Notes under the pieces: model-generated | The model's input: only the letters and a program-made list of their open reading frames with translations | What the model was told of the DNA's origin: nothing | Database searches by the model: none | Part shown: one piece after another, positions 1-10,191 of the stretch | Layout: every line of letters begins with the position of its first letter | Position numbering within the stretch: position 1 is the stretch's first letter | Made by a program: the position numbers and the translations under genes | DNA from: Sulfitobacter mediterraneus | GTDB taxonomy: Bacteria; Pseudomonadota; Alphaproteobacteria; Rhodobacterales; Rhodobacteraceae | Assembly (NCBI RefSeq): GCF_003054325.1 | Contig: NZ_QBKU01000005.1 | Coordinates: 62,001 to 126,000 of the forward strand | Reading direction: 5' to 3' | Length of the DNA: 64,000 nucleotides

Positions 1-46
1 GTCCACTCTCTTGACTTTGTCAGCGGCCAAGGCGCATCTGTCCGTC

Positions 47-613
47 ATGTCGGAAAACGATGACGCTATCCTAACCCATTTGCCCGCCCGCCTCAAAGAA
101 GCGCGGCAAAGTCAGGGTTTGTCGCTGGATGCAGTGGCGAAACTTTCTGGCGTGTCCCGCTCCATGGTCAGCCAGATCGAACGCGGCGAATCCAGCCCGA
201 CCATTGCGACATTGTGGAACCTCACACGGGCCTTGCAGGTGGATTTTGCCGGATTGCTTGACGGTGCACCGGCGAAAGATCTGATCGAAGTGTTGCGGGC
301 TGCAGATGTCCCGACGATCAATAATCTGGGCAGTGGCTGCCGCATTCGTATCCTGTCCCCGCCCGAAGAGGCCGGGAAACATGAGGTTTATGAACTGTTG
401 ATGGATGCAGGCGGCGTTCTGGACAGCCAGCCGCACACTCGCGGCGCACGCGAACACCTGACTGTCGTCAGCGGTGTTGTCGAAGTGATCAGCGGAGAGG
501 CCAGCAGCCGGTTGGAGCAGGGCGATACCGCTCGCTATGCAGCGGATCTGCATCATAAGATCACCGCACAAGGCGGCGCGGCGCGGGCATTCCTTGTGGT
601 ACAGGACGCCTGA
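47..613 (+). CDS. XRE-family transcriptional regulator with C-terminal cupin domain
   Basis: The protein is 188 residues if translation starts at the ATG at 47; an in-frame ATG at 11 would add 12 residues. Residues about 14-70 form an XRE helix-turn-helix (LSLDAVAKLSGVSRSMVSQI then ERGESSPTIATLWNLTRAL), and residues about 110-185 look like a small cupin beta-barrel (REHLTVVSGVVEV, GDTARYAADLHH). In this family the cupin senses a small ligand, often an amino acid or amine, and tunes DNA binding. The gene lies 94 bp upstream of kbl on the same strand. The gap contains repeated ATTCCRGAAW sites, so control of the threonine operon and of itself is likely but inferred. Confidence 0.85.
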   Translation: MSENDDAILTHLPARLKEARQSQGLSLDAVAKLSGVSRSMVSQIERGESSPTIATLWNLTRALQVDFAGLLDGAPAKDLIEVLRAADVPTINNLGSGCRIRILSPPEEAGKHEVYELLMDAGGVLDSQPHTRGAREHLTVVSGVVEVISGEASSRLEQGDTARYAADLHHKITAQGGAARAFLVVQDA

Positions 614-614
614 C

Positions 615-667
615 ATTCCAGAATGACGGAAAAAATCCGTGATAGTAGATTTCTGCTATTCCGGAAA
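615..667 (+). promoter_or_regulatory. Putative control region upstream of kbl with two ATTCCRGAAW sites and a hairpin
   Basis: Two similar 10-mers lie 43 bp apart (start to start): ATTCCAGAAT at 615-624 and ATTCCGGAAA at 658-667. Between them is a perfect inverted repeat ACGGA-N5-TCCGT at 626-640. The 43-bp spacing is close to four helical turns, which fits a dimer pair bound on one face of DNA. The adjacent XRE-cupin protein is the obvious candidate binder. The function is inferred from position and symmetry only; the hairpin could instead end transcription of the regulator gene. Confidence 0.4.
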
Positions 668-707
668 TGCTTCCGATATGATAGAGGGCCCGCAAAGGAG
701 CCTCATC

Positions 708-1895
708 ATGACCCAAGCCTATCTTGACCATCTCACCGAAACGCTCGCCCAGATTGACGCCGAAGGTATGATGAAACGCGAACGTCTGATCACCTCGCCT
801 CAGGGCGGCGAGATCACCGTGGGCGACCGAAAGGTGATCAACCTTTGTGCCAACAATTACCTCGGTTTGGCCGATCATCCCGACCTCATCCAAGCGGCCG
901 AAGCCGCGATGGACCCCAAAGGGTTCGGCATGGCATCCGTGCGGTTTATCTGCGGCACCCAAGACATTCACCGCGAGCTGGAACAAAAGCTCGCAACGTT
1001 TCTGAACAAGGACGATTCGATCCTGTTTGCCGCTTGTTTTGATGCCAACGGCGGTCTTTTTGAGCCGCTTCTTGGTCCAGAAGATGCCATCGTTTCCGAT
1101 GCGTTGAACCATGCGTCGATCATTGACGGGATCCGGCTCTGCAAGGCGAAACGCTATCGCTATGCCAACAGCGATATGGCCGATCTTGAAGGGCAACTGA
1201 AACAGGCCCGTGAGGACGGCGCAAGATTCATCATGATCGCCACCGACGGTGTGTTCTCGATGGATGGCTATCTGGCCAAGCTGCCGGAGATTGCCGCGCT
1301 AGCGCAAAAGTATGAGGCGCTGGTGATGGTCGATGATTGCCATTCCACCGGCTTCATGGGTCCGCAGGGCGCAGGAACGCCGGCGCATTTTGGCGTCGAT
1401 GTTGACGTGTTGACCGGCACCTTGGGCAAGGCGCTGGGCGGGGCCATTGGCGGGTATATCGCCGGACCGCAACCGGTGATCGATCTGCTGCGCCAAAGGG
1501 CGCGGCCATATCTGTTTTCCAATTCACTGCCCCCGTCCATCGTGGCGGCGGGGATCAAGGCTTTGGAACTGGTGATGCAGGGTGATGATCTGCGGGCCAA
1601 GCTGTTTGAAAACACCGCCTATTGGCGCGCCGGTCTGGAACGGCTTGGCTTTGATCTGCTGCCGGGGGAACATCCGATTGTGCCCGTGATGCTGGGCGAG
1701 GCACAGCTGGCGCAGGACATGGCGGCGCGATTGTTTGAAGAAGGCGTCTATGTATCGGGATTCTTCTTTCCGGTGGTGCCGCGCGGGCAGGCCCGGATCA
1801 GAACCCAGATGAACGCAGCCCTCACTCGCGATGAACTGGACCGCGCCTTGGTTGCATTTGAAACAGCGGGCAAAGCCTGCGGCGTGTTGAAATGA
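708..1895 (+). CDS. kbl: Glycine C-acetyltransferase (2-amino-3-ketobutyrate CoA ligase)
   Basis: Kbl converts 2-amino-3-oxobutanoate and CoA to glycine and acetyl-CoA, the second step of threonine breakdown in the cytosol. The start at 708 follows a good ribosome site (AAAGGAG at 694-700) and gives 395 residues, the usual family length; an in-frame ATG at 639 would add an unconserved tail. This is a fold-type I PLP enzyme of the alpha-oxoamine synthase family: the cofactor aspartate/histidine region is [11 protein letters not shown] (about residues 206-216) and the PLP lysine is K241 in [10 protein letters not shown]. The N-terminal [10 protein letters not shown]-type signature reads [13 protein letters not shown]. 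The stop overlaps the next start (ATGA). Being in one operon with tdh supports the kbl call over bioF or hemA. Confidence 0.95.
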   Translation: MTQAYLDHLTETLAQIDAEGMMKRERLITSPQGGEITVGDRKVINLCANNYLGLADHPDLIQAAEAAMDPKGFGMASVRFICGTQDIHRELEQKLATFLNKDDSILFAACFDANGGLFEPLLGPEDAIVSDALNHASIIDGIRLCKAKRYRYANSDMADLEGQLKQAREDGARFIMIATDGVFSMDGYLAKLPEIAALAQKYEALVMVDDCHSTGFMGPQGAGTPAHFGVDVDVLTGTLGKALGGAIGGYIAGPQPVIDLLRQRARPYLFSNSLPPSIVAAGIKALELVMQGDDLRAKLFENTAYWRAGLERLGFDLLPGEHPIVPVMLGEAQLAQDMAARLFEEGVYVSGFFFPVVPRGQARIRTQMNAALTRDELDRALVAFETAGKACGVLK

Positions 1896-2852
1896 CGGAT
1901 ATCAAAGCCTCAGTGATTGACGTGATCGGGAATACCCCGCTTGTCGATCTGAGCCGTATCACCGCGCACCTGGGGCTAGAGGGGCGGATTCTGGCCAAGT
2001 TGGACAACCTGTTGCCCGGCTATTCCAAGAAAGACCGCGCCGCCCGGCAGATCATTGAGGCGGCCCGCGCAGATGGGCGGCTCAAATCCGGTCAGCCGGT
2101 TGTCGAACTGACCTCTGGCAACATGGGTACGGGTCTTGCGATTGTCTGCGGCGTTTTGGGTCATCCGTTTACGGCGGTGATGAGCGCGGGCAATTCCACT
2201 GAACGTGCCCGAATGATGCGCGGGTTGGGCGCCGAGGTGGTGATTGTGCCACAAGCCAGCGGCGGCATTTCCGGTCAGGTGACAGCGGCGGATCTTGAGG
2301 AAGTCGATCAAGAGGTGCGGCGGATCACCGAACAGACGGGTGCCTTTCGCGCCGATCAGTTCGAAGACCCGGGCAATCCCGCAGGCCATGAAACAGGCAC
2401 CGGGCCAGAGCTATGGGCGCAATCTGGCGGTACGGTCACGGCGTTCTGCGATTTTGCCGGATCAGGCGGGACACTGGCCGGCGTGGCGCAGGCGTTGGCG
2501 CCAAAGGGTGTGCGCTGCTATGCGGTTGAGCCTGCTGGCGCCGAGGTGATCGCGGGCCATCCCGTATCTGATCCGAACCACCCCATTCAGGGTGGCGGCT
2601 ATGCCATGGCTGACCTTACCCATCTTGAGGCAACCAATATTGCCGGAACGCTGGCTGTCACCGGACCAGAGGCCCGCGATGCGGCGCGAATGCTGGCGCA
2701 GCTTGAGGGGGTGTTTGGTGGCTATTCCGCGGGCGCAAATCTGGCCGCCGCCATTGCCTTGCTGCGCGGGGCCGAGCGCGGCGGAACCGTTGCGATGATC
2801 GTCTGTGACAGCGGGCTGAAATACCTGTCCACGGATCTGTGGGAGGATCAAA

Positions 2853-2866
<14 letters not shown>
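1892..2866 (+). CDS. Cysteine synthase-like PLP-dependent enzyme (fold type II) inside the kbl-tdh operon
   Basis: This 324-residue protein belongs to the cysteine synthase/cystathionine beta-synthase family of fold-type II PLP enzymes. The Schiff-base lysine is K47 in GYSKKDRAA, the substrate loop is TSGNMGTG at residues 74-81, and the phosphate-binding glycine loop is GSGGTLAG near residue 190. It is not a standard CysK: the usual NPGGSVKDR reads [17 protein letters not shown] reads TSGNMGTG, and PETMSxER reads SAGNSTER. It overlaps kbl by 4 bp and tdh by 14 bp, so it is co-translated with threonine catabolic enzymes. A beta-elimination or replacement on serine, threonine or a derivative is likely; the true substrate is unknown. 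Simple CysK activity remains possible. Confidence 0.8.
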
Positions 2867-3893
<1,027 letters not shown>

Positions 3894-3946
3894 GGTATTG
3901 TCGCGGCTGGAGGGATCCAATCCCCCGGCTGCGGCGTTAGCCTCTT

Positions 3947-4945
3947 ATGATCAAGAAAACACTGCACGCAATTGCATGGCGGGCCGAGCGCCTGCTGGAC
4001 CGGATCAAAGGGCAGCGTGATCCACGGCGGATCATTGAGCCCTACATCGGTTATGCCAATCCCGATCATATCGTGGTGCGGGGCAGGGTGTTGACCGCCT
4101 TGCGCCGCAATGCGCCCACCCCCACCCAATCGCGGTGGGTCAATTTCAAGCAGATGTTCTCGCTGTTTCTGACGGACGAAGTGGCCAACGTTACGGTTCA
4201 ATCAGGCAAGATAAATGCGATCAGCGACGATGAAGGTTATTTCACGTTGCTATTGCCCCGAGACCGGCAAAGCGGCTGGGTGGATATCCCTGTCACCATC
4301 GCAGGGCAGACGGGGCAAACCCTTTGTCCGGTGCTGGTTCCGGACGGGACAGCACGGTTTGGTATCATTTCGGATATTGACGACACGGTTCTCAAAACCG
4401 GTGCCTATTCCCTGATCCGCAATCTGTGGAATTCGCTGACCGGCAATGCGCTGACGCGGCGGATCTTCCCTGATGCAGTCACTTGCCTGCAATTACTTTC
4501 AGAAGGGGGGCGGAACCCGGTCTATTATGTCAACTCAAGTCCGTGGAACCTGCACCACTTTCTTGACCGGATTTTTCATCTGGCTGATCTGGTGAAAGGC
4601 CCAAAATTTCTGCGCGATCTGGGGCTCAGCCAGACCCAATTTGTGACCGGCACCCATGGCGATCACAAAGGCGGCGCGATTGACCTTTTGATGGCGGCCA
4701 ATCCGCAGCTTGGCTATGTCTTGATGGGGGATACGGGCCAGCATGATGCAATGGTCTACCGCGATGCTGTACTGCGCCATCCGGGGCGGGTGATGGCGGT
4801 GGTTCTGCGCGAGCCAGGGCCGGGGCCAGATGCCCAAAGCCGCGCCGCGATGGACGAGATCCGCGGCGCAGGCGTTCCGGTGCTCAGCGCCGTTGATTTT
4901 GCAGGTGTTGCGCCGTCAATCGATGCCATCGCAGCGCAAGATTAG
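3947..4945 (+). CDS. App1-family (DUF2183) phosphatidate phosphatase-like protein
   Basis: The 332-residue protein has an N-terminal beta-rich region (about residues 1-130) and a C-terminal App1 catalytic domain of the HAD-like superfamily. The nucleophile motif DxDxT appears as SDIDDTVLKTG (about residues 141-151). It is followed by YYVNSSPWNLHHFLDRIF and a late acidic motif VLMGDTGQHDAMVYRD. Yeast App1p is a magnesium-dependent phosphatidate phosphatase; bacterial relatives are mostly uncharacterised, so the substrate here is not known. It lies 53 bp after tdh on the same strand and its stop overlaps the stop of the convergent gene at 4942. There is no signal peptide. Confidence 0.8.
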   Translation: MIKKTLHAIAWRAERLLDRIKGQRDPRRIIEPYIGYANPDHIVVRGRVLTALRRNAPTPTQSRWVNFKQMFSLFLTDEVANVTVQSGKINAISDDEGYFTLLLPRDRQSGWVDIPVTIAGQTGQTLCPVLVPDGTARFGIISDIDDTVLKTGAYSLIRNLWNSLTGNALTRRIFPDAVTCLQLLSEGGRNPVYYVNSSPWNLHHFLDRIFHLADLVKGPKFLRDLGLSQTQFVTGTHGDHKGGAIDLLMAANPQLGYVLMGDTGQHDAMVYRDAVLRHPGRVMAVVLREPGPGPDAQSRAAMDEIRGAGVPVLSAVDFAGVAPSIDAIAAQD

Positions 4946-5676
4946 GCGGAAGGCACCAATGACGTGCGGCCCTGATCGGTCAACAGCCAGCAATCAACAC
5001 CCTCAAACACTGCAACGCTCAAGGGTTTGCCAAAACCCGCGCCACTGTCGAGATTGACGCGGTTGCCATAATGCGTGGCCTTGGCCACCGGCGTATGGCC
5101 GTGGACAATCAGCTTTGGATGCTGGCGCGGATCATTGTGAAACTCCTGCCTGATCCAGATCAGATCGTGCTCGGTCTGATCGGCAAGCGGAACACCGGGT
5201 CTGATCCCTGCATGACACAGAAACAACTCTTCGTTCTGATAGGACAGGTCCAATCCGGAAAGAAAATCGACATGCGCCTGCGGCACGGCGGATCGTGCCT
5301 GTTCATGCACCTCCGACTTGCGATCGGTCTCTACAAATTCTACCCCATAGGACGCCAAGGTGGTGTCACCGCCAAGCCGTTGATGAAGCCAATAAAGATT
5401 GATGGGCAAATGTGGGTCGTGCCGCGGCGTTTCTTCCATGAAATGCGTGAACATGCGGTCATGATTGCCAAGAATGAAATGCCAATTCCGGCCCTGTGAC
5501 TGACCGTCAATCAGCAAGTCCAACACCGCTTTGCTGTCTGGGCCTCTATCGGTGTAATCGCCGAGGAACACGATCTTTGCGTCCGGTCCGCCGTCCTGTT
5601 CGACCAGGCCAAGAACCCGCTGCAATTCGGCCAATTGGCCGTGAATATCGCCGATGGCATAAATCTGCTCTGTCAT
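4942..5676 (-). CDS. PPP-family metallophosphoesterase (serine/threonine phosphatase-like)
   Basis: The 244-residue protein shows the full calcineurin-like metal-binding set: GDIHG at residues 9-13, GDYTDRG near residues 40-46, GNHD near 70-73, and later histidines in LCHAGIRPG and LIVHGHTPV. The arrangement matches bacterial PPP phosphatases such as PrpA and diadenosine tetraphosphatase-like enzymes. The in vivo substrate could be a phosphoprotein or a dinucleotide and cannot be decided from sequence. It is convergent with the App1-like gene, sharing TTAG for both stops. It is probably monocistronic, since the LysR gene upstream on the same strand ends 52 bp away. Confidence 0.88.
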   Translation of the reverse strand: MTEQIYAIGDIHGQLAELQRVLGLVEQDGGPDAKIVFLGDYTDRGPDSKAVLDLLIDGQSQGRNWHFILGNHDRMFTHFMEETPRHDPHLPINLYWLHQRLGGDTTLASYGVEFVETDRKSEVHEQARSAVPQAHVDFLSGLDLSYQNEELFLCHAGIRPGVPLADQTEHDLIWIRQEFHNDPRQHPKLIVHGHTPVAKATHYGNRVNLDSGAGFGKPLSVAVFEGVDCWLLTDQGRTSLVPSA

Positions 5677-5728
5677 GAGATCGCTGGTAGCGGACGCGGC
5701 CCGAAATGAAAAGGTTGGTCTGCGGTGT

Positions 5729-6676
5729 CTAAAGCGGCAAACCCCTGCCCGGTTGGTCGAGCGCGGACATCAGATCCGCAATACTGTCGCGCAGCCACTG
5801 GTGGGCTGGTGCTGTGGTATGTTTGCGATGCCAGCTCATCCCGACGAGCGGAACTTCAATCGGCATCGGGGCGGGCCGGATGGCAAGGCCGTGGGTGGCT
5901 GCCATCTTTACCGCCATTTGCAGCGGGATCAGCGCCAGATGATCGGTCTTGGCCACCGTGCTGCACACCCCATGCATGACAGGCAGGCTCATCACGACAC
6001 GGCGGGTTTTACCGATCCGCGACAGGGCGGTATCTCCGGTTCCGGCATAGTTTCCTTCTGGCGAAAACAAGATATGGCCAAGGGTACAGTAGGTCTCAAG
6101 GTCAAGCGCGGAAGAAGGCGGCAGGCCATCAAGGCAAGGGTGGTCACCACGTGCGACCATCACCATGGGAGATTCAAAAATGGGCCGCCAATCCATCCAG
6201 CCGGGGATCTCAAAATGCGGCGCAAGCGCCAGATCTATCTCATGGTTTTCCAGTTTGCCGCCGTGCTGACCTGGCATCAGATCGACCATTTGCACCCGCA
6301 CACCCGGTGCGGTCTGGCACAGAAAAGTGGCCAGATCAGGCATCAACAATTCAGAAAAGAAATCGCTACCGGACACGCGAAAACTGTCCTGCGCCTCCAG
6401 AGGATCAAACGCAGGTGGCCCTGACAATATGGCTTCTGTCTGATCCAGAATACGGCGCAGCGGTTCTGACAGAGTTAGGGCGTAATCTGTGGGCTCCAAC
6501 CGGGGGCCGATCCGCACAAACAGAGGATCTTTCAAATGCTCCCTGAGCCGCCCCAGCGCGGCCGAAACCGCTGGTTGGGACAGACCGATCATCTGCCCCG
6601 CACGGGTGGTGGAATGGGTCTCTAGCAAGGCGCGCAGAACCCGCAGGAGATTGAGATCAAAGGTGCGTAAATCCAT
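5729..6676 (-). CDS. LysR-family transcriptional regulator
   Basis: This is a 315-residue LysR protein with a winged helix-turn-helix at residues about 5-65 (FDLNLLRVLRALLETHSTT, MIGLSQPAVSAALGRLREH) and a periplasmic-binding-protein-like effector domain from about residue 90. The start at 6676 is the first residue of the usual LysR DNA-binding domain. The gene is divergent from the small membrane protein gene at 6797, and an AT-rich dyad (TGTAT-N7-ATACA) lies just upstream, as expected for LysR autoregulation and divergent control. The PSLVR/NodD-like C-terminus gives no reliable clue to the inducer. Confidence 0.92.
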   Translation of the reverse strand: MDLRTFDLNLLRVLRALLETHSTTRAGQMIGLSQPAVSAALGRLREHLKDPLFVRIGPRLEPTDYALTLSEPLRRILDQTEAILSGPPAFDPLEAQDSFRVSGSDFFSELLMPDLATFLCQTAPGVRVQMVDLMPGQHGGKLENHEIDLALAPHFEIPGWMDWRPIFESPMVMVARGDHPCLDGLPPSSALDLETYCTLGHILFSPEGNYAGTGDTALSRIGKTRRVVMSLPVMHGVCSTVAKTDHLALIPLQMAVKMAATHGLAIRPAPMPIEVPLVGMSWHRKHTTAPAHQWLRDSIADLMSALDQPGRGLPL

Positions 6677-6680
6677 ATTC

Positions 6681-6697
6681 TGTATGATGATAATACA
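6681..6697. promoter_or_regulatory. Putative LysR-binding dyad in the divergent intergenic region
   Basis: TGTAT at 6681-6685 and ATACA at 6693-6697 form an inverted repeat with a 7-bp centre in an AT-rich stretch between the LysR gene and the gene at 6797. LysR sites typically contain a T-N11-A dyad near the regulator's start. The role is inferred from location and symmetry. Confidence 0.4.
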
Positions 6698-6796
6698 AAT
6701 AATAAATTTTTGATATGCCGCCGGGTATGCAACCCTGCGCTAGCGACAATCAGCCTGTAGTCACGTGAATTACAAGCATTTCAAACGGGGACCATT

Positions 6797-7165
6797 ATGA
6801 AAGGAATTGCGCTCTATTTCTTGTTGGCCGGCATCGTGTCGGGGATTTGCGGTATGGTTTGGGGCATCCAAATGTCCGCCTCGCAAAACCACGATCTTTC
6901 ACCGGCACATGGACACCTCAACCTGATAGGCTGGGTCGGAATGACGCTGTTTGCGGTGTTTTACCATGTGGTGCCCGCAGCGGCGCAAAATGGCTTGGCT
7001 CGGATTCATTTGATCGTCTCGCTGACAGGGCTGATCCTGATCGTTCCGGGAATTGCAGTGGTGCTATCGGGCGGTACCGATGTGCTGGCCAAGGTCGGAT
7101 CGGTTGTTGCCCTGGTCAGTATGCTGTTGTTTCTGGCGGTGGTGCTGCGGACGCGGCAAAGCTGA
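6797..7165 (+). CDS. Small four-helix membrane protein resembling part of haem-copper oxidase subunit I
   Basis: The 122-residue protein is almost entirely hydrophobic, with about four predicted membrane helices and a probable uncleaved N-terminal helix. Residues 35-60 (SPAHGHLNLIGWVGMTLFAV then FYHVVP) resemble the second helix of the CcoN/NorB subunit I family, where a histidine ligates haem; H38, H40 and H57 are candidate ligands. The protein is far too short to be an oxidase subunit. A haem-binding or sensor role is possible but unproven. It is divergent from the LysR gene, which may regulate it, and a hairpin at 7178-7203 probably ends the transcript. Confidence 0.7.
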   Translation: MKGIALYFLLAGIVSGICGMVWGIQMSASQNHDLSPAHGHLNLIGWVGMTLFAVFYHVVPAAAQNGLARIHLIVSLTGLILIVPGIAVVLSGGTDVLAKVGSVVALVSMLLFLAVVLRTRQS

Positions 7166-7177
7166 AACTTCAAGGGA

Positions 7178-7203
7178 GTTGGCGCAGCCGTTGCCGCGCC
7201 AAC
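7178..7203. terminator. Hairpin between convergent genes
   Basis: GTTGGCGC at 7178-7185 pairs with GCGCCAAC at 7196-7203 across a 10-nt loop. It lies between the end of the small membrane protein gene and the end of serA, and could terminate both. Confidence 0.5.
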
Positions 7204-7211
7204 GATTGATC

Positions 7212-8807
7212 TTAAGCCACTTCAAACGCGAGCGGTTTAACCTGCGTAAACAGACCTGTGCCTTGCAGTTTGTCGATGACAGAGGCTGGCACGACATCAT
7301 CCACATAAAGCAACGCAATTGCCTCGCCCTTTGCCTCGGACCGACCAAGGGTAAAGTTGGCGATGTTCACGCCGTTCTCACCCATGGTCTGACCCAAGGC
7401 ACCGATGATGCCCGGCACGTCTTCGTTGGTGGTGTAGACCATGTGCGCACCGACCTCGGCGTCGATGTTGATGCCCTTGATCTGGATGAACCGCGGCTTG
7501 CCATCAGAGAACACAGTGCCAGCCACGGAACGCTCGCGCTTCTCCGTCACAACGGTGACTTTGACATAGCCGTCAAACACCCCTGATTTGTCCTGATTGG
7601 TTGTGCTGATTTGGATGCCCTTTTCACGGGCGACCACGGGGGCGCTGACCATGTTCACATCCGGGTTGGCGCGTTTCATGATCCCGGCAACCACACCGCA
7701 ATTGAGCGCATCAAGGTTCATTTCGGCCACGGTGCCATCATAAAGGATGTTGATCGCCTTGATCGGCTCATCCGTCATCTGGCCGATGAACGCGCCCAGA
7801 TGCCCGGCCAGTTTGACCCATGGCCCCATCACTTTGGCCTCTTCGGCAGTGACCGACGGCATGTTCAGCGCGTTGGAAACCGCGCCAGTCAGCAGGTAAT
7901 CGGACATCTGCTCTGCCACTTGTAGCGCCACGTTTTCCTGCGCTTCAGATGTGGCCGCGCCAAGGTGCGGCGTGCAAACCACGTTGGGCAGGTTGAACAG
8001 GGGGTTCTCTGTCGCCGGTTCCTTGGCAAACACATCAAAGGCGGCGCCAGCGACGTGACCGGACTTAAGCAGATCGGCCAGTGCCTCTTCATCCACCAGA
8101 CCGCCGCGCGCGCAGTTGATGATCCGAACGCCTTTCTTGGTTTTCTCAAGGTTCTCACGGCTCAGGATATTGGCGGTCGCCTCGGTGAAGGGCACATGCA
8201 GGGTGATGAAATCAGCGCGGTTGAGCAGCTCATCCAGTTCAACCTTTTCAACGCCCATCTTCTCGGCCTTTTCTTCGCCAAGGAAGGGATCATAAGCCAC
8301 GACTTTCATCTTGAGCCCACGTGCCCGGTCACAAACGATGCCGCCAATGTTGCCCGCGCCGATCACACCAAGGGTCTTGCTGGTCAGCTCGACCCCCATG
8401 AACTTGGATTTTTCCCATTTGCCTGCGTGAGTCGACGCGCTGGCCTCAGGGATTTGGCGGGCCACGGCAAACATCATCGCAATCGCGTGTTCGGCTGTGG
8501 TGATCATGTTGCCAAAGGGCGTGTTCATCACGATCACACCCTTCTTGGATGCGGCCTCTTTGTCGATGTTGTCAGTGCCGATCCCGGCGCGGCCAATGAC
8601 CTTGAGATTGTCCGCCGCGGCCAAAATCTTTTCCGTCACCTTGGTGGCAGAGCGGATAGCGAGACCGTCATAATTGCCGATGATCTCGGCCAGCTTTTCT
8701 TTGTCCTTGCCCACATCGGGCTGGAAATCGACGTCAATGCCGCGATCTTTGAAGATTTGCACAGCTGCATCGCTGAGTTTGTCGGAGATGAGAACTTTGG
8801 GAGCCAT
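7212..8807 (-). CDS. serA: D-3-phosphoglycerate dehydrogenase
   Basis: SerA catalyses the first committed step of serine synthesis, oxidising 3-phosphoglycerate to 3-phosphohydroxypyruvate with NAD+. The 531-residue length marks the long form: a substrate/NAD module (residues about 1-315), an intervening ASB domain (about 320-450) and a C-terminal ACT domain (about 455-530) usually linked to serine feedback. The nucleotide loop is GVIGAGNIGG, with a conserved NCARGGLVDEEAL and CTPHLGAATSEAQ near the active site. The start at 8807 is preceded by AAGGA. It is downstream of serC on the same strand, 87 bp apart, with two hairpins in the gap that may reduce read-through. Confidence 0.97.
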   Translation of the reverse strand: MAPKVLISDKLSDAAVQIFKDRGIDVDFQPDVGKDKEKLAEIIGNYDGLAIRSATKVTEKILAAADNLKVIGRAGIGTDNIDKEAASKKGVIVMNTPFGNMITTAEHAIAMMFAVARQIPEASASTHAGKWEKSKFMGVELTSKTLGVIGAGNIGGIVCDRARGLKMKVVAYDPFLGEEKAEKMGVEKVELDELLNRADFITLHVPFTEATANILSRENLEKTKKGVRIINCARGGLVDEEALADLLKSGHVAGAAFDVFAKEPATENPLFNLPNVVCTPHLGAATSEAQENVALQVAEQMSDYLLTGAVSNALNMPSVTAEEAKVMGPWVKLAGHLGAFIGQMTDEPIKAINILYDGTVAEMNLDALNCGVVAGIMKRANPDVNMVSAPVVAREKGIQISTTNQDKSGVFDGYVKVTVVTEKRERSVAGTVFSDGKPRFIQIKGINIDAEVGAHMVYTTNEDVPGIIGALGQTMGENGVNIANFTLGRSEAKGEAIALLYVDDVVPASVIDKLQGTGLFTQVKPLAFEVA

Positions 8808-8839
8808 GGGTCTGGTCCTTTATTGAATGGGGGAGGTGT

Positions 8840-8889
8840 GGCGGGGCAATCCCCGCCGCAAGAATGGGTAGGGCGGGATAGATCCCGCC
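8840..8889. terminator. Two GC hairpins between serC and serA
   Basis: GGCGGGG-CAAT-CCCCGCC forms a perfect hairpin at 8840-8857, and GGCGGGAT-AG-ATCCCGCC forms a second at 8872-8889. Neither has a long T tract, so partial termination, RNA processing or a repeat element are all possible. The second hairpin is 5 bp after the serC stop. Confidence 0.45.
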
Positions 8890-8894
8890 AATGC

Positions 8895-10034
8895 TCAGGC
8901 GTTGATTTCGGCCTCAAACGACCAGGCGAGCCACGGCAACATGGCGGCCACATCTGAGGTTTCCACCGTGCCACCGCACCATATCCGCAGGCCGGGAGGG
9001 GCATCGCGGTAGGCGCCGATATCCAGTGCCACATCCGCATCCGCCAGCCGCTTGGCCACAGCCTTGGCAAAGGCTGCGCCATCGGTGATCCGCTCATCGG
9101 AGAACTTCAGGCAAACCGAGGTGTTGGAGCGGATGACAGGATCAGCCGCCAGAAAATCAATCCAGTCATGAGCTTTGACAAAATCGGCCACGGCCTGCGC
9201 GTTGGTATCGGCACGGGCGATCATGCCCTGCAAGCCGCCAACGGATTTGGCCCAAGTCAGGGCTTGCAAATAATCCTCAACACACAGCATGGAGGGCGTG
9301 TTGATCGTCTCGCCCCGGAAAATACCTTCGTTTAGCTTGCCGCCTTTGGTCATGCGAAAAATTTTGGGCAGGGGCCACGCGGGCGTATAGCTTTCCAGAC
9401 GTTCGACCGCGCGTGGGCTCAGGATCAGCATCCCATGTGCCGCCTCACCGCCCAGAACCTTCTGCCAAGAGAAGGTTGTCACATCCAGCTTGTCCCACGG
9501 CAGATCCATCGCAAAGGCGGCGGATGTTGCATCGCACAGAGTCAAACCCGCGCGGCCCTCTGGGATCGCATCGCCATTGGCCATGCGCACGCCTGAGGTG
9601 GTACCGTTCCAAGTGAAACACACGTCATTGTCATAATTCAGCGTCGTCATATCGACGATCTCGCCATATTCGGCGGTGTGGGTTGTTGCCTCAATCTTGA
9701 GCTGTTTGACCACATCCGTGACCCAGCCCGCGCCGAAGCTTTCCCAAGCGACCATTTGCACCGGCCGTTCGCCCAGCATGGACCACATAGCCATCTCAAA
9801 CGCGCCGGTGTCAGAGGCGGGCACAATGCCGATCCGGTAATCGGCAGGCACGCCAAGGATCTCGCGAGTTGTCTCGATCGCCTCAAGCAGCTTTGCCTTG
9901 CCGACAGCGGCACGGTGCGAGCGGCCAAGCGGGGCGTCCGACAGATTGTTCAGATCGAATGTGGGGATTTTGGCGCAGGGGCCAGAAGAAAAACGCGGAT
10001 TGGCCGGCCGCGTTGCCGGTTGTTCAATAGCCAT
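8895..10034 (-). CDS. serC: Phosphoserine aminotransferase
   Basis: SerC transfers an amino group from glutamate to 3-phosphohydroxypyruvate, the second step of serine synthesis. The start at 10034 ([20 protein letters not shown]) gives 379 residues, matching the SerC type common in alphaproteobacteria and methanogens; the frame stays open upstream but that part looks unlike the family. The PLP lysine is in [15 protein letters not shown], and the N-terminal [10 protein letters not shown] is a family mark. The gene is divergent from serB, with 157 bp between starts that must hold both promoters. Confidence 0.95.
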   Translation of the reverse strand: MAIEQPATRPANPRFSSGPCAKIPTFDLNNLSDAPLGRSHRAAVGKAKLLEAIETTREILGVPADYRIGIVPASDTGAFEMAMWSMLGERPVQMVAWESFGAGWVTDVVKQLKIEATTHTAEYGEIVDMTTLNYDNDVCFTWNGTTSGVRMANGDAIPEGRAGLTLCDATSAAFAMDLPWDKLDVTTFSWQKVLGGEAAHGMLILSPRAVERLESYTPAWPLPKIFRMTKGGKLNEGIFRGETINTPSMLCVEDYLQALTWAKSVGGLQGMIARADTNAQAVADFVKAHDWIDFLAADPVIRSNTSVCLKFSDERITDGAAFAKAVAKRLADADVALDIGAYRDAPPGLRIWCGGTVETSDVAAMLPWLAWSFEAEINA

Positions 10035-10191
10035 GAATGCTACCCTCTCAGATATGCGCCCTTCGTTGGGGAAGGGTGTCCCACGGATCGAAATACGGGC
10101 AGGCGACCTCTGGCACAAGCCGCAAAACGGGGCTAGAACGCCGCTTGGGTCGCTTTTTGCGACATCATTGGCGCGGATCGGAAACTTCCCC

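Noticed and set aside
9898-10191. Upstream extension of SerB
   Set aside because: It overlaps serC on the opposite strand and has no similarity to the ACT-HAD SerB architecture.
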